DNA of 64,000 nt from JBCBSK01 sp965250105. GTDB taxonomy: Bacteria > Pseudomonadota > Alphaproteobacteria > Rhizobiales > Tepidamorphaceae. The stretch lies in NCBI GenBank assembly GCA_965250105.1, contig OZ252290.1, positions 3,682,346 to 3,746,345 of the forward strand, given 5' to 3'. Below are positions 1 to 9,795 of the stretch, in pieces (position 1 is the stretch's first letter; each line of letters starts with the position of its first letter). The translations under genes and the position numbers were made by a program. The notes under the pieces are model-generated. The model was not told the DNA's origin. It did no database searches and worked only from the letters and a program-made list of their open reading frames with translations.

Positions 1-23
1 CCTATATCGCCGCCGACGCGTGA
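1..23 (+). CDS. C-terminal end of an upstream gene (partial)
   Basis: A reading frame open at the left edge ends in YIAADA and a TGA at 21-23, 18 bases before the queA start. Its closeness to queA suggests the same transcription unit. In Rhizobiales a peptidyl-prolyl isomerase often precedes queA, but six residues cannot identify the product, so no function is assigned. Confidence 0.35.
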
Positions 24-41
24 CGGCCCCGCCGGCGCCCG

Positions 42-2308
<2,267 letters not shown>

Positions 2309-2348
2309 GGCTCGTTAGCCGGCACGCCCGAGTGTCGATCGAGCGCGG

Positions 2349-2801
2349 TCAAACGCCGGTCAGCGGTCGCTCGATCAGGACGCAGCTAGCGATCCGCAGC
2401 CGGCCCGTTTCGTCGACGATCAGCGTATAGAGCGCGCGCCAGCCCTTGCCGCGTTCGTCGATGATGTCGACGATCTGTTCATAGCGGTTGTCGACTTGGC
2501 GGAACGGGCCGTAGTCGACCTGCGCCGGACGGTAGACCGGCCGATAGCCGCGCCGTACCATTTCCATGAAACGTTCCGGAGAGCCGAAGCGCTGCTGGAT
2601 CAGCGGCGCGGCGAAGGCGAAGGCGGCCTGCGAATCGTCGCGCCGGAACGCGGCGATCTGGCCGCCGATCACGCCTCTGATGCTCTCCTCGATGGCGCCG
2701 TTCTGATCGGCCTTGGCTGGCGTGCTCACGGCTAACACTGCGAAGACAAGGCCAAAGCAAAGAACAGCGAACGGTCGAATCGGAATCTGAGAAAAGACCA
2801 T
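2349..2801 (-). CDS. secreted DUF4864 family protein
   Basis: A 150-residue protein with a signal peptide (hydrophobic stretch at residues 10-27, then a cleavage region near STPAKA) and a compact alpha/beta domain with IRGVIGGQIAAFRRDDSQAAF and FGSPERFMEMVRRGY, as in DUF4864. The family resembles NTF2/SnoaL folds and its role is unknown; a periplasmic location is inferred. GGAGG lies six bases before the ATG. It is convergent with tgt and has no same-strand partner nearby. Confidence 0.8.
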   Translation of the reverse strand: MVFSQIPIRPFAVLCFGLVFAVLAVSTPAKADQNGAIEESIRGVIGGQIAAFRRDDSQAAFAFAAPLIQQRFGSPERFMEMVRRGYRPVYRPAQVDYGPFRQVDNRYEQIVDIIDERGKGWRALYTLIVDETGRLRIASCVLIERPLTGV

Positions 2802-3163
2802 TTGGCGCCTCCATTGATTACAATACGCGCCGGCGGTGGGATCGGACCGATGGAGGAAATGCCAGCATGGTTCGCCCGTGAGTCACCCGATCTCACGGTG
2901 AGGGACGGCCTTTGACCGCCCTTAAGCCAAACAGCGGGCGAGGGCGGATCGGCTGGCATCCAGACATGGCGCAAGCCTGTCTCTCGCCTCAAGGCCGCGT
3001 GCGACAACGGCCCGGGCTTTTCGCCCGCTCAATGGGAGCCGTGAGCGAAGTAGCGTGAGAGGAGGGAATGCGACGAGGAGTGCGAGGCGGGTTTGGTGGG
3101 TTCGATGGCCCGCAAGCCATGCAGCGGGCGGGATTGGCCGGTTCGGCCGCCCGCGAACCAAAA
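2802..3163. other. intergenic region with small inverted repeats, no supported gene
   Basis: These 362 bases between the DUF4864 gene and tRNA-Lys contain no convincing gene. CCGTGAG at 2876-2882 pairs with CTCACGG at 2892-2898, and the stretch 3100-3150 is rich in gcccgc/gcgggc self-complementary motifs. The small open frame on the minus strand (2732-3007) starts inside the DUF4864 gene in another frame and reads low-complexity Pro/Arg/Ser sequence, as expected of non-coding GC-rich DNA. Confidence 0.5.
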
Positions 3164-3239
3164 TGGTGAGCCCTCAGGGATTCGAACCCTGGACCTACTG
3201 ATTAAAAGTCAGTTGCTCTACCAGCTGAGCTAAGGGCTC
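3164..3239 (-). tRNA. tRNA-Lys (anticodon TTT)
   Basis: Reverse-complemented, the segment folds as a 76-base tRNA. The acceptor arms are GAGCCCT and AGGGCTC followed by discriminator A and an encoded CCA. The D-arm contains AGCTCAGCTGGTAGAGC, the T-arm contains GGTTCGAATCC, and the anticodon stem ACTGA/TCAGT carries the loop CTTTTAA, giving anticodon TTT (lysine). Confidence 0.97.
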
Positions 3240-3331
3240 CCACGGCATGTGTCTTCGTTGACGCATGCGGCGGTGTCAACCGTCGATTGGCTGGCCGTGC
3301 ACCAGAAATCGGGTGGCGGACGAGGGAGGGG

Positions 3332-4069
3332 TCAGGTCTCGACGACGAGTTGCACCCGATCCGACGCGAAACGCGTGCGGGCGAACTGGATCGGCCGCTC
3401 CGTGGCATCCACGTTCACCGCCTCGACGACGAGCACTGGCCGGTTGATTGCCTGGCGCAATTGTTCGGCCTCGCGGTCATCCGGCAGGCGCGCGGTGATC
3501 CGGCTGGTGCGCCGGAGATAGTCGTCGACGCCGCTGGCCCGCAGCGCCGCTGTGATCGAGCGCAACTCGGCGAAATCCTGTTCGAGCTTTGGAAAGCGGG
3601 CGCGGGGGAAGACATTGGTGGCGATCGACAGCGGCGCGCCGTCGGCGAAATGGCGGGTCTCCAGCACCAGGCAGGTCTCGAAGCGCGAGATTTCGAGCCC
3701 CTGGGCCGCGGCCTCGTCGGGCAGCACTTCGCGCCAGGCGATCAATTCGGCGCGCGGATCGCGCTGCGCCCGTGTGATATTCTCGCTGAACCGCGTGCGC
3801 GCACCGATCAGATAGTCGATGCCGTGTTCCTGCACGAAAGTGCCGCGTCCCTGCTCGGCGCGGACCAGGCCATCATCGGCCAGTGCCCGAATGGCGCGCC
3901 GCACTGTATGCCGGTTGACGCCGAACTGGTCCGCCAGTTCCGGCTCGGGCGGTAGCCGCGAACCGGGACGCATGGTGCCGGACAGGATGCGGGATTGGAT
4001 CTGTTCCTTGATCTGGCGCCACAATGCTACGCCGGCGCGTCTTTCAAGTTCATCAGTAGGTTGCGACAT
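3332..4069 (-). CDS. phnF: PhnF, GntR/HutC-type repressor of the phosphonate operon
   Basis: The protein has an N-terminal GntR winged helix (LWRQIKEQIQSRILSG, then LADQFGVNRHTVRRAIRALADDGLV) and a C-terminal UTRA effector domain. This is the PhnF arrangement, and it lies divergent from phnG. The ATG at 4069 is chosen (245 residues) because GAGGGG lies just upstream; an in-frame ATG at 4090 has no ribosome site. PhnF proteins repress phosphonate genes and release DNA when they bind a phosphonate- or phosphate-related ligand. The divergent gap holds a GTCTAGAC palindrome suited to this regulator class. Confidence 0.92.
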   Translation of the reverse strand: MSQPTDELERRAGVALWRQIKEQIQSRILSGTMRPGSRLPPEPELADQFGVNRHTVRRAIRALADDGLVRAEQGRGTFVQEHGIDYLIGARTRFSENITRAQRDPRAELIAWREVLPDEAAAQGLEISRFETCLVLETRHFADGAPLSIATNVFPRARFPKLEQDFAELRSITAALRASGVDDYLRRTSRITARLPDDREAEQLRQAINRPVLVVEAVNVDATERPIQFARTRFASDRVQLVVET

Positions 4070-4139
4070 GAGCCCCTCAAGACATGTCATGGCGTTGTTA
4101 CCGAAGCTCGATATGCACGCAAGGCAGGGCGGCTCCGAT

Positions 4140-4177
4140 TTGTCTAGACGAATGATGTTTTCTAAATCATATAGACG
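4140..4177. promoter_or_regulatory. candidate PhnF operator and phn promoter region
   Basis: The phnF-phnG gap contains the perfect palindrome GTCTAGAC (4142-4149) and, 27 bases on, a second related site ATATAGAC (4169-4176). GTCTAGAC-like cores are typical operators of UTRA-domain GntR regulators (NagR/DasR and PhnF types). TTGTCT at 4140-4145 and TAAATC at 4163-4168, 17 bases apart, could be the core promoter of phnG, which would place the operator over it. Promoter elements are inferred; no clear Pho box was seen. Confidence 0.55.
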
Positions 4178-4222
4178 TTACAATGAATCCTGATGTCAGA
4201 GCCGCCAAACAAGGCCTTGAGG

Positions 4223-4246
4223 CCGGCTTAGCAGCAAAAAAGCCGG
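4223..4246 (+). other. hairpin in the phnG leader
   Basis: CCGGCTT (4223-4229) pairs with AAGCCGG (4240-4246) around a ten-base A-rich loop, 18 bases before the first phnG ATG, and follows a CAAGGCCTTG palindrome at 4210-4219. There is no following T-run, so it is not a typical terminator; it might stabilise the leader or affect translation. Confidence 0.3.
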
Positions 4247-4264
4247 GCGCGTCGCCGCCACGGC

Positions 4265-4762
4265 ATGAGAACAATGCTGGATCGTGACCAGATGACCAAA
4301 GCCGCGCCGGAAACCGAGGACATGACCCGCGCCAAACTCTCGGGTCTGATGGCCCGCAGCGCTGCCGCGGATGTTGCCGAACTCGTCGCGCCGATCGTCG
4401 ATACGCTCGATTGGACCGCGATTCGCGGCCCCGAAACCGGCCTCGTGATGGTGCGCGGGCGAATCGGTGGCGGCGGATCGCCGTTCAATCTCGGCGAGGC
4501 GACGGTGTCGCGCGCCTCTGTTCGTCTAGGTGACGGCCGGGTCGGCCATGGCTATGTGCTCGGGCGGGATATGGCTCATGCCGAACAAATCGCCGTGATC
4601 GATGCCCTGATGCAGGATGACGGCGACCGCGCGCGGGTGCTGACGGCGGTCGGCGCGCCCTTGCGCGCCCGCCACGACCGGCGGGTCGCCGAGCGGCGCC
4701 GGGCCGCGGCCCGCACCAAGGTCGATTTCTTCACGCTCGCCCGCGAGGGAGACGTCGAATGA
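4265..4762 (+). CDS. phnG: PhnG, C-P lyase core complex subunit
   Basis: PhnG is part of the PhnGHIJ carbon-phosphorus lyase core. With PhnI, PhnH and PhnL it helps attach the phosphonate to C1 of the ribose of ATP. The protein shows the conserved LMARS start of the domain, ETGLVMVRGRIGGGGSPFNLGEATV, VRLGDGRVGHGYVLGRD, AEQIAVIDALMQ and VDFFTLAREGD. From ATG 4265 it has 165 residues; ATGs at 4274 and 4292 are also possible and 4292 would bring it to about 156, nearer to the family norm. It is the first gene of the operon and overlaps phnH by ATGA. Confidence 0.93.
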   Translation: MRTMLDRDQMTKAAPETEDMTRAKLSGLMARSAAADVAELVAPIVDTLDWTAIRGPETGLVMVRGRIGGGGSPFNLGEATVSRASVRLGDGRVGHGYVLGRDMAHAEQIAVIDALMQDDGDRARVLTAVGAPLRARHDRRVAERRRAAARTKVDFFTLAREGDVE

Positions 4763-5352
4763 CCCAGGCCGGCTCGATCGCGGACCTTCGCGCACGAAAT
4801 CCGATGGATCCGATCGTCCTGCAGTGCCATTTCCGCACCCTGCTGGATGTCCTGTCGCGGCCCTGCGCGCCGCTGATGCTGAAGGATGTCACGACAACGG
4901 CGGAAGCGGTCCGCGCCATTGCCGCGGTGCTCGTCGACCATGACGTGACCGTCGCGCTGGACACCGCCGATGCCAATCTCGGCGACTGGATCGGGTTTCA
5001 TTGCGGCGCCCGCGCGGATGCGGATCTGGACGCCGCCGATTTCGTCTTTCTCGACAGCCCCGGCCAGGCGCTGCCGCTCGACCGTTTTCGCGCTGGAACC
5101 GATGCTTATCCGGACCGGTCGGCGACGCTCGTCATCGCCGTCGCCGGTTTTTCGGACAGCGGGGTCACGGTCGCAGGGCCCGGCATCCAGAACACGCGCG
5201 GTTTCGGTATTACAGGCGACGGCGCCGAGGCGTTCTGGGATGCCTGGCGCGCGCAGGCCGACTTGTTCCCGCGTGGCATCGATATCGTGTTCGTCTGCGA
5301 AGGCAGGGTTGCGGGCCTGCCGCGCTCGACGCGCCTGTCAGGCGGATCCTGA
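4759..5352 (+). CDS. phnH: PhnH, C-P lyase core complex subunit
   Basis: A 197-residue PhnH, the vestigial PLP-transferase-fold subunit that binds PhnG and PhnJ in the C-P lyase core. Recognisable parts are the N-terminal FRTLLDVLSRPC segment, LDTADANLGDWIGFHCG, FVFLDSPGQALPLDRF, an LVIAVAGFSDSG strand and the closing FPRGIDIVFVCEGRVAGLPRSTRL. The start overlaps the phnG stop, and phnI follows 14 bases after the stop. Confidence 0.93.
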   Translation: MTQAGSIADLRARNPMDPIVLQCHFRTLLDVLSRPCAPLMLKDVTTTAEAVRAIAAVLVDHDVTVALDTADANLGDWIGFHCGARADADLDAADFVFLDSPGQALPLDRFRAGTDAYPDRSATLVIAVAGFSDSGVTVAGPGIQNTRGFGITGDGAEAFWDAWRAQADLFPRGIDIVFVCEGRVAGLPRSTRLSGGS

Positions 5353-5366
5353 GGAGGCTCGGCCAA

Positions 5367-6608
5367 ATGTATGTCGCGACCAAAGGGGGCGAGGCGGCGA
5401 TTGCCGCGGCACATGAGGCGCTCGCCCAAAAGCGCGCGCCGAAGATGGCCGCGTCGCTGACCATCGCTCAAATCAAGGAACAATTGTCCTTCGCCGTCAG
5501 CCGGGTCATGGCCGAGGGTTCGCTGCACGATGCCGATGTCGCGGCACTGGCGATCAAGCAGGCCCAGGGCGATCTGATCGAGGCGATCTTCCTGGTCCGC
5601 GCCTATCGCTCGACCCTGCCGCGCTTCGGCGTCAGCGAACCGGTGGATACCGGCGCCATGCTCGTCGACCGTCGCATATCGGCGACCTTCAAGGACATTC
5701 CCGGCGGCCAGGTGCTCGGTCCGACCTTCGACTATACCCACCGGCTGCTCGATTTCTCCCTGCTCGACGAGACCGAGACGTCGTCGGATGCACCGGCGCC
5801 GGCAGCGCCCGACGCCGTTTCGGACGTGCCCGATGAACCGGCCGAGCCGATGCCGCGCCTGACCGACCTGCTCGACGCCGAGGGCCTGATCGAGCCGGAC
5901 GGCGCGGTGGCGGAAGACGGCGACCGCGTCCGCGACATCACGCGCCAGCCGATCACCTATCCGGCCGAGCGCGATGTCCGGCTGCAGCGGCTGGCGCGCG
6001 GCGATGAGGGTTTCCTGCTCGGCCTCGGCTATTCGAGCCAGCGCGGCTTCGGGCGCACCCATCCCTTTGTCGGCGAATTGCGCGTCGGCAGCGTGGTGGT
6101 CGAACTCGACGTGCCGGAATGCGACGGGCCGATCGAGATCGGCGAGATCGATCTGACCGAATGCCAGACGGTGAACCAGTTCAGCGGATCCAAGAAGGTG
6201 GCGCCGCAATTCACCCGGGGCTACGGGCTCGCTTTCGGCCAGTCGGAACGCAAGGCGATGGCCATGGCGCTGGTCGACCGCTCGCTGCGTGACGCGGAAC
6301 TGGGGCAAGAGATCGTGGCGCCGGTCCAGGATCAGGAATTCGTGTTGGCGCATGCCGACAATATCGAGGCGACCGGCTTCGTCGAGCATCTCAAGCTGCC
6401 GCACTATGTCGACTTCCAGGCCGAGCTGGACCTGCTGCGGCGCCTGCGCGCCGAAGCGCTGGCCGCCGCCACGCAAGACGCGGGCAATGGTCAACAGCCG
6501 GACGATGGGGCGGATCGCGATGCCGAGATGGCGCCGGAGGGCGCCGCCGAGCCGGCGTCGCCTGAAACGACGAGGCCGGGCCTCGTGGCCGCGGGGCAGG
6601 ACGCATGA
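5367..6608 (+). CDS. phnI: PhnI, C-P lyase core nucleosidase subunit
   Basis: PhnI supplies the nucleosidase activity that, with PhnG, PhnH and PhnL, displaces adenine from ATP by the phosphonate. The ATG at 5367 (MYVATKGGEAAI) is the family start, with GAGGAGG 10 to 16 bases before it; the longer frame back to 5001 overlaps phnH and is rejected. At 413 residues it is longer than E. coli PhnI (about 354). An Ala/Pro/Asp-rich insertion lies near residues 130-160 and a 45-residue acidic tail follows residue 365. Core motifs PGGQVLGPTFDYTHRLLDF and YSSQRGFGRTHPFVGELR are intact. The stop overlaps phnJ by ATGA. Confidence 0.95.
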   Translation: MYVATKGGEAAIAAAHEALAQKRAPKMAASLTIAQIKEQLSFAVSRVMAEGSLHDADVAALAIKQAQGDLIEAIFLVRAYRSTLPRFGVSEPVDTGAMLVDRRISATFKDIPGGQVLGPTFDYTHRLLDFSLLDETETSSDAPAPAAPDAVSDVPDEPAEPMPRLTDLLDAEGLIEPDGAVAEDGDRVRDITRQPITYPAERDVRLQRLARGDEGFLLGLGYSSQRGFGRTHPFVGELRVGSVVVELDVPECDGPIEIGEIDLTECQTVNQFSGSKKVAPQFTRGYGLAFGQSERKAMAMALVDRSLRDAELGQEIVAPVQDQEFVLAHADNIEATGFVEHLKLPHYVDFQAELDLLRRLRAEALAAATQDAGNGQQPDDGADRDAEMAPEGAAEPASPETTRPGLVAAGQDA

Positions 6609-7489
6609 CCACGCTGGACGGATATAATTTCGCCTATCTCGATGAACAGACCAAGCGGATGATCCGCCGCGCGCTGCTCAAGGCCGTCGCCATTCCCGGC
6701 TATCAGGTGCCCTTCGCGAGCCGCGAGATGCCGATGCCCTATGGCTGGGGCACCGGCGGCATTCAGATCACCGCCGCGATTATCGGTCCCGACGATGTCC
6801 TGAAGGTCATCGACCAGGGGGCCGACGACACGACCAACGCGGTGTCGATCCGCGCGTTCTTCGGCCGGGTGGCGGGTGTCGCCACGACCGAACGGACCGA
6901 GGAGGCCAGCATCATCCAGACCCGCCACCGGGTGCCGGAAATGCCGCTCAGGGCCGATCAGACGCTGGTCTACCAGGTACCCATTCCCGAACCGCTGCGC
7001 TTTCTCGAGCCCCGCGAGACCGAGACCCGCGAGATGCATGCGCTGAAGGAATATGGCCTCATGCATGTCCGGCTCTATGAGGACATTGCCCGCTTCGGCG
7101 CCATCGCCACGACCTATGCCTATCCGGCGCTCGTCGGCGGCCGCTATCTGTTCGATCCGAGCCCGATCCCGAAATTCGACAATCCCAAGCTGCACCAGAA
7201 CCCGGCGCTGCAATTGTTCGGCGCCGGCCGCGAACAGCGCATCTATGCCGTGCCGCCCTATACCGATGTCGTCAGCCTCGATTTCGAGGACTACCCCTTC
7301 GAGGTGCAAAGCTGGTCGTCGGCCTGCGCGTTGTGCGGTTCGACCGAAAGTTATCTCGACGAGGTGATCACCGACGACAAGGGTGGGCGAATGTTCGTCT
7401 GTTCCGACACCGATTACTGCGCCCGGCGCCAGGCCGAAGCGGCGGCCCGAACAGCCGCCGCCAAGCGGGAGGTGCGCGATGCGCGGTGA
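6605..7489 (+). CDS. phnJ: PhnJ, radical-SAM C-P lyase
   Basis: PhnJ cleaves the C-P bond of ribose-1-phosphonate 5-phosphate by radical SAM chemistry, releasing an alkane and 5-phosphoribosyl-1,2-cyclic phosphate. The 294-residue protein carries Cys241, Cys244, Cys266 and Cys272 (SSACALCGS and CSDTDYCARR). These match, with the same numbering, the three cluster ligands and the radical-forming cysteine of E. coli PhnJ. PYGWGTGGIQITAAIIG near residue 45 is also conserved. The last 11 bases overlap phnK. Confidence 0.97.
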   Translation: MTTLDGYNFAYLDEQTKRMIRRALLKAVAIPGYQVPFASREMPMPYGWGTGGIQITAAIIGPDDVLKVIDQGADDTTNAVSIRAFFGRVAGVATTERTEEASIIQTRHRVPEMPLRADQTLVYQVPIPEPLRFLEPRETETREMHALKEYGLMHVRLYEDIARFGAIATTYAYPALVGGRYLFDPSPIPKFDNPKLHQNPALQLFGAGREQRIYAVPPYTDVVSLDFEDYPFEVQSWSSACALCGSTESYLDEVITDDKGGRMFVCSDTDYCARRQAEAAARTAAAKREVRDAR

Positions 7490-8270
7490 TCAGCCAGCGA
7501 ACGGCCCGCTTCTGTCGGCGGTCGAGGTCAGCCATTTCTACGGCGCCCGCGTCGGCTGCCAATCGGTCAGCCTGTCGTTGTGGGAAGGCGAGGTTCTGGC
7601 GATCGTCGGTGAATCCGGCTCCGGCAAGTCGACGCTGCTCGGCTGTTTGTCGGGCCGTCTGACGCCGGACAGCGGCCAGGTCCTGTATCGCCGCGCCGGC
7701 GCCACCATGCCGACCGATCTCGAAGGCTTGTCGACGGCCGAACGGCGCGCCATCGCACGGTCGGAATGGGGCTTCATCCACCAGGATCCGAGCGAGGGCC
7801 TGCGCATGTCGGTGTCCGGCGGCGGCAATATTGGCGAAAGGCTGATGGCCGTGGGCGGGCGGCACTATGGCGATATCCGTGCCGCGGCCGTCGACTGGAT
7901 GGGCCGGGTGGATCTCGCCTCGGAGCGGATCGACGACACGCCGCGCGCCTATTCGGGCGGCATGCGCCAGAGATTGCAGATCGCGCGCAATCTCGTCAGC
8001 AAGCCACGGCTCGTCTTCATGGACGAACCGACCGGCGGCCTCGACGTGTCGGTTCAGGCGCGGCTTCTCGACCTGATCCGGCGGCTCGTCTCGGATCTCG
8101 GCCTGGCGGTCATCATCGTCACCCACGATCTCGCCGTGGCGCGCCATCTGTCGGAGCGCATTCTGGTCATGCGGCATGGCCGGGTCATCGAAACCGGGCT
8201 GACCGACCGCGTTCTCGACGATCCGCAAGCCCCCTACACACAGCTTCTGGTCGAATCGATCCTGTCCTGA
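7479..8270 (+). CDS. phnK: PhnK, ABC-type ATPase of the C-P lyase complex
   Basis: A 263-residue ABC ATPase that in E. coli docks on the C-P lyase core as a cytosolic partner, not as part of a transporter. Seen are Walker A GESGSGKST, the signature YSGGMRQRLQIARNL, Walker B LVFMDEPTGGLD and the H-loop VTHDLAVARH. The start is placed at ATG 7479 (MRGDQP), which has GGGAGG upstream and overlaps the end of phnJ; the longer frame to 7383 is entirely inside phnJ. Confidence 0.94.
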   Translation: MRGDQPANGPLLSAVEVSHFYGARVGCQSVSLSLWEGEVLAIVGESGSGKSTLLGCLSGRLTPDSGQVLYRRAGATMPTDLEGLSTAERRAIARSEWGFIHQDPSEGLRMSVSGGGNIGERLMAVGGRHYGDIRAAAVDWMGRVDLASERIDDTPRAYSGGMRQRLQIARNLVSKPRLVFMDEPTGGLDVSVQARLLDLIRRLVSDLGLAVIIVTHDLAVARHLSERILVMRHGRVIETGLTDRVLDDPQAPYTQLLVESILS

Positions 8271-8309
8271 TCATGATGGACGCGGTATCGCCTGCGTTGG
8301 AGACGCCAT

Positions 8310-9071
8310 ATGTCCGATGTCGAGATCCCGGCCCTCCGTCTGCGCCAGGTGCGCAAGGAGTTCGTGCTTCATACCCAGATGGGGCGCCGGCTGAACGTGC
8401 TCCAGGGCGTCGATCTCGAGGTGCGGCCGGGCGAATGCCTGGCGCTGGTCGGCCCGTCCGGCACCGGCAAGAGCTCGCTGATGCGCATGATCTACGGCAA
8501 TTACGGTGCGACGGCCGGCCAGATCGAGATCGCCCATCGCGGCCGGCTCGTCGACATCGCCAGCGCCGATGACCGCACGGTCCTGGAAGTCCGCCGCGAG
8601 ACGCTCGGCTATGTCAGCCAGTTCCTCCGCGTCATCCCGCGCGTCTCGACGCTCGACCTCGTCGCCGAACCGCTCGAGGCGGCCGGCCGGGAGCGGGCGG
8701 AGGCGCTGAACCTCGCGGCCCGGCGCCTTGGGCGGCTGAACATTCCCGAAGCGCTGTTCGACCTCGCGCCGGCGACTTTTTCCGGCGGCGAGCAGCAGCG
8801 GGTCAATATTGCGCGCGGCATGATCGCTGACCGGCCCGTCATGCTGCTGGACGAGCCGACGGCCTCGCTTGATCGGCAGAACCGCGACGTGGTCGTGGCG
8901 CTGATCCGCGAGGCGATGCAGCGCGGCACCGCGATCGTCGGCATCTTCCATGACCAGGACGTGCGCGATCAGGTCGCGACGCATCTGCTCGACCTGTCGC
9001 GATACCGCGACGATGACGCGGCTAAAGACGCCAGCGCCGAACAGACGAGCCCCGAAGAGGCGGCCGCCTGA
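8310..9071 (+). CDS. phnL: PhnL, ABC-type ATPase required for phosphonate activation
   Basis: A 253-residue ABC ATPase with Walker A GPSGTGKSS, the Q-loop region GYVSQFLRVIPRVSTLDLV, the signature FSGGEQQRVNIARG and Walker B VMLLDEPTASLD. PhnL acts with PhnG, PhnH and PhnI in forming alpha-D-ribose-1-phosphonate 5-triphosphate. GGAG lies seven bases before the ATG. The gap to phnK is only 39 bases and the next gene starts four bases after the stop. The tail after residue 238 is low-complexity and acidic. Confidence 0.93.
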   Translation: MSDVEIPALRLRQVRKEFVLHTQMGRRLNVLQGVDLEVRPGECLALVGPSGTGKSSLMRMIYGNYGATAGQIEIAHRGRLVDIASADDRTVLEVRRETLGYVSQFLRVIPRVSTLDLVAEPLEAAGRERAEALNLAARRLGRLNIPEALFDLAPATFSGGEQQRVNIARGMIADRPVMLLDEPTASLDRQNRDVVVALIREAMQRGTAIVGIFHDQDVRDQVATHLLDLSRYRDDDAAKDASAEQTSPEEAAA

Positions 9072-9075
9072 TCCC

Positions 9076-9795
9076 ATGCGCCACGCGATCTATTGGACGC
9101 CGGACCCGGACTCCCCGCTCGGCCGCGCCGGCCGGGCTTGGTTCGACGAGGATCCGCTTGGCGGGGCGGGCGCGGGCGACGCCCTGACGTCGGCGCGCTG
9201 GGACGAGATGACCGCCGGCCCCCGGCATTACCGGTTCCACGCTACCCTCAAGGCGCCGTTCCGTCTCGCGGAAGGAATGACGCGCGACGATCTGGAACGA
9301 GCCGCGACCGGCTGCGCGCGCACGCTGCCGCCTCGCCGTATCGGCCGGCTGGATCCGACCTGGTTGGGCCCCTATCTCGCGTTGACGCCCTCCGAGGCCG
9401 ACTGTCGCGCCGGGCTGTCCGACATCGCCGCCGTCTGGGTCAGGGAGATGGACGCTTTCCGTGCGCCCTTGACCGACGCCGAGCTGGCCCGGCGCAGGCC
9501 CGACGCTCTCGCCCCGCGCGAACGCGACTATCTGACGCGCTGGGGCTATCCTCACGTGCTCGATGCGTTCCGCTTCCATCTGACGCTTGCAGGCCCTGTG
9601 CATGATGCCGGTGAGCGGCAGGCGGTCGAGCGGATGGCGGCCCAGGTCTTCGCCGAGGCCAGCGCATATGAGGAATGGCTTGCGTCCGTCTCCATCATGG
9701 AGGAGACCGATGGCGCGACGCCGTTCCGCGAGGTGGCGCGCATCGCTTTCAAGACAGATGAGACAGCCGAGAGACCCATCGAGGATCCGCGATGA
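9076..9795 (+). CDS. DUF1045 (TIGR03223-type) phosphonate-operon protein, 2H phosphoesterase fold
   Basis: A 239-residue protein of the family found in C-P lyase operons that carry no phnP of their own. Two H-x-T motifs are visible, H55-A-T57 (RFHATLKAPF) and H168-L-T170 (RFHLTLAGPV), the hallmark of 2H phosphoesterases. I infer that it opens 5-phosphoribosyl-1,2-cyclic phosphate, the product of PhnJ, the job done by the unrelated metallo-hydrolase PhnP in E. coli. The start ATG at 9076 follows the phnL stop by four bases and the stop overlaps phnM, so it belongs to the operon. Confidence 0.85.
   Translation: MRHAIYWTPDPDSPLGRAGRAWFDEDPLGGAGAGDALTSARWDEMTAGPRHYRFHATLKAPFRLAEGMTRDDLERAATGCARTLPPRRIGRLDPTWLGPYLALTPSEADCRAGLSDIAAVWVREMDAFRAPLTDAELARRRPDALAPRERDYLTRWGYPHVLDAFRFHLTLAGPVHDAGERQAVERMAAQVFAEASAYEEWLASVSIMEETDGATPFREVARIAFKTDETAERPIEDPR

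Noticed and set aside
2732..3007. Short minus-strand ORF before tRNA-Lys
   Set aside because: It overlaps the start of the DUF4864 gene in another frame and looks like translated intergenic repeat sequence.
5106..6494. 462-codon open frame on the minus strand opposite phnI
   Set aside because: It is antisense to a clear PhnI, reads Arg/Gly/Ala/His-rich low-complexity sequence, and is typical of frame shadows in GC-rich genomes.
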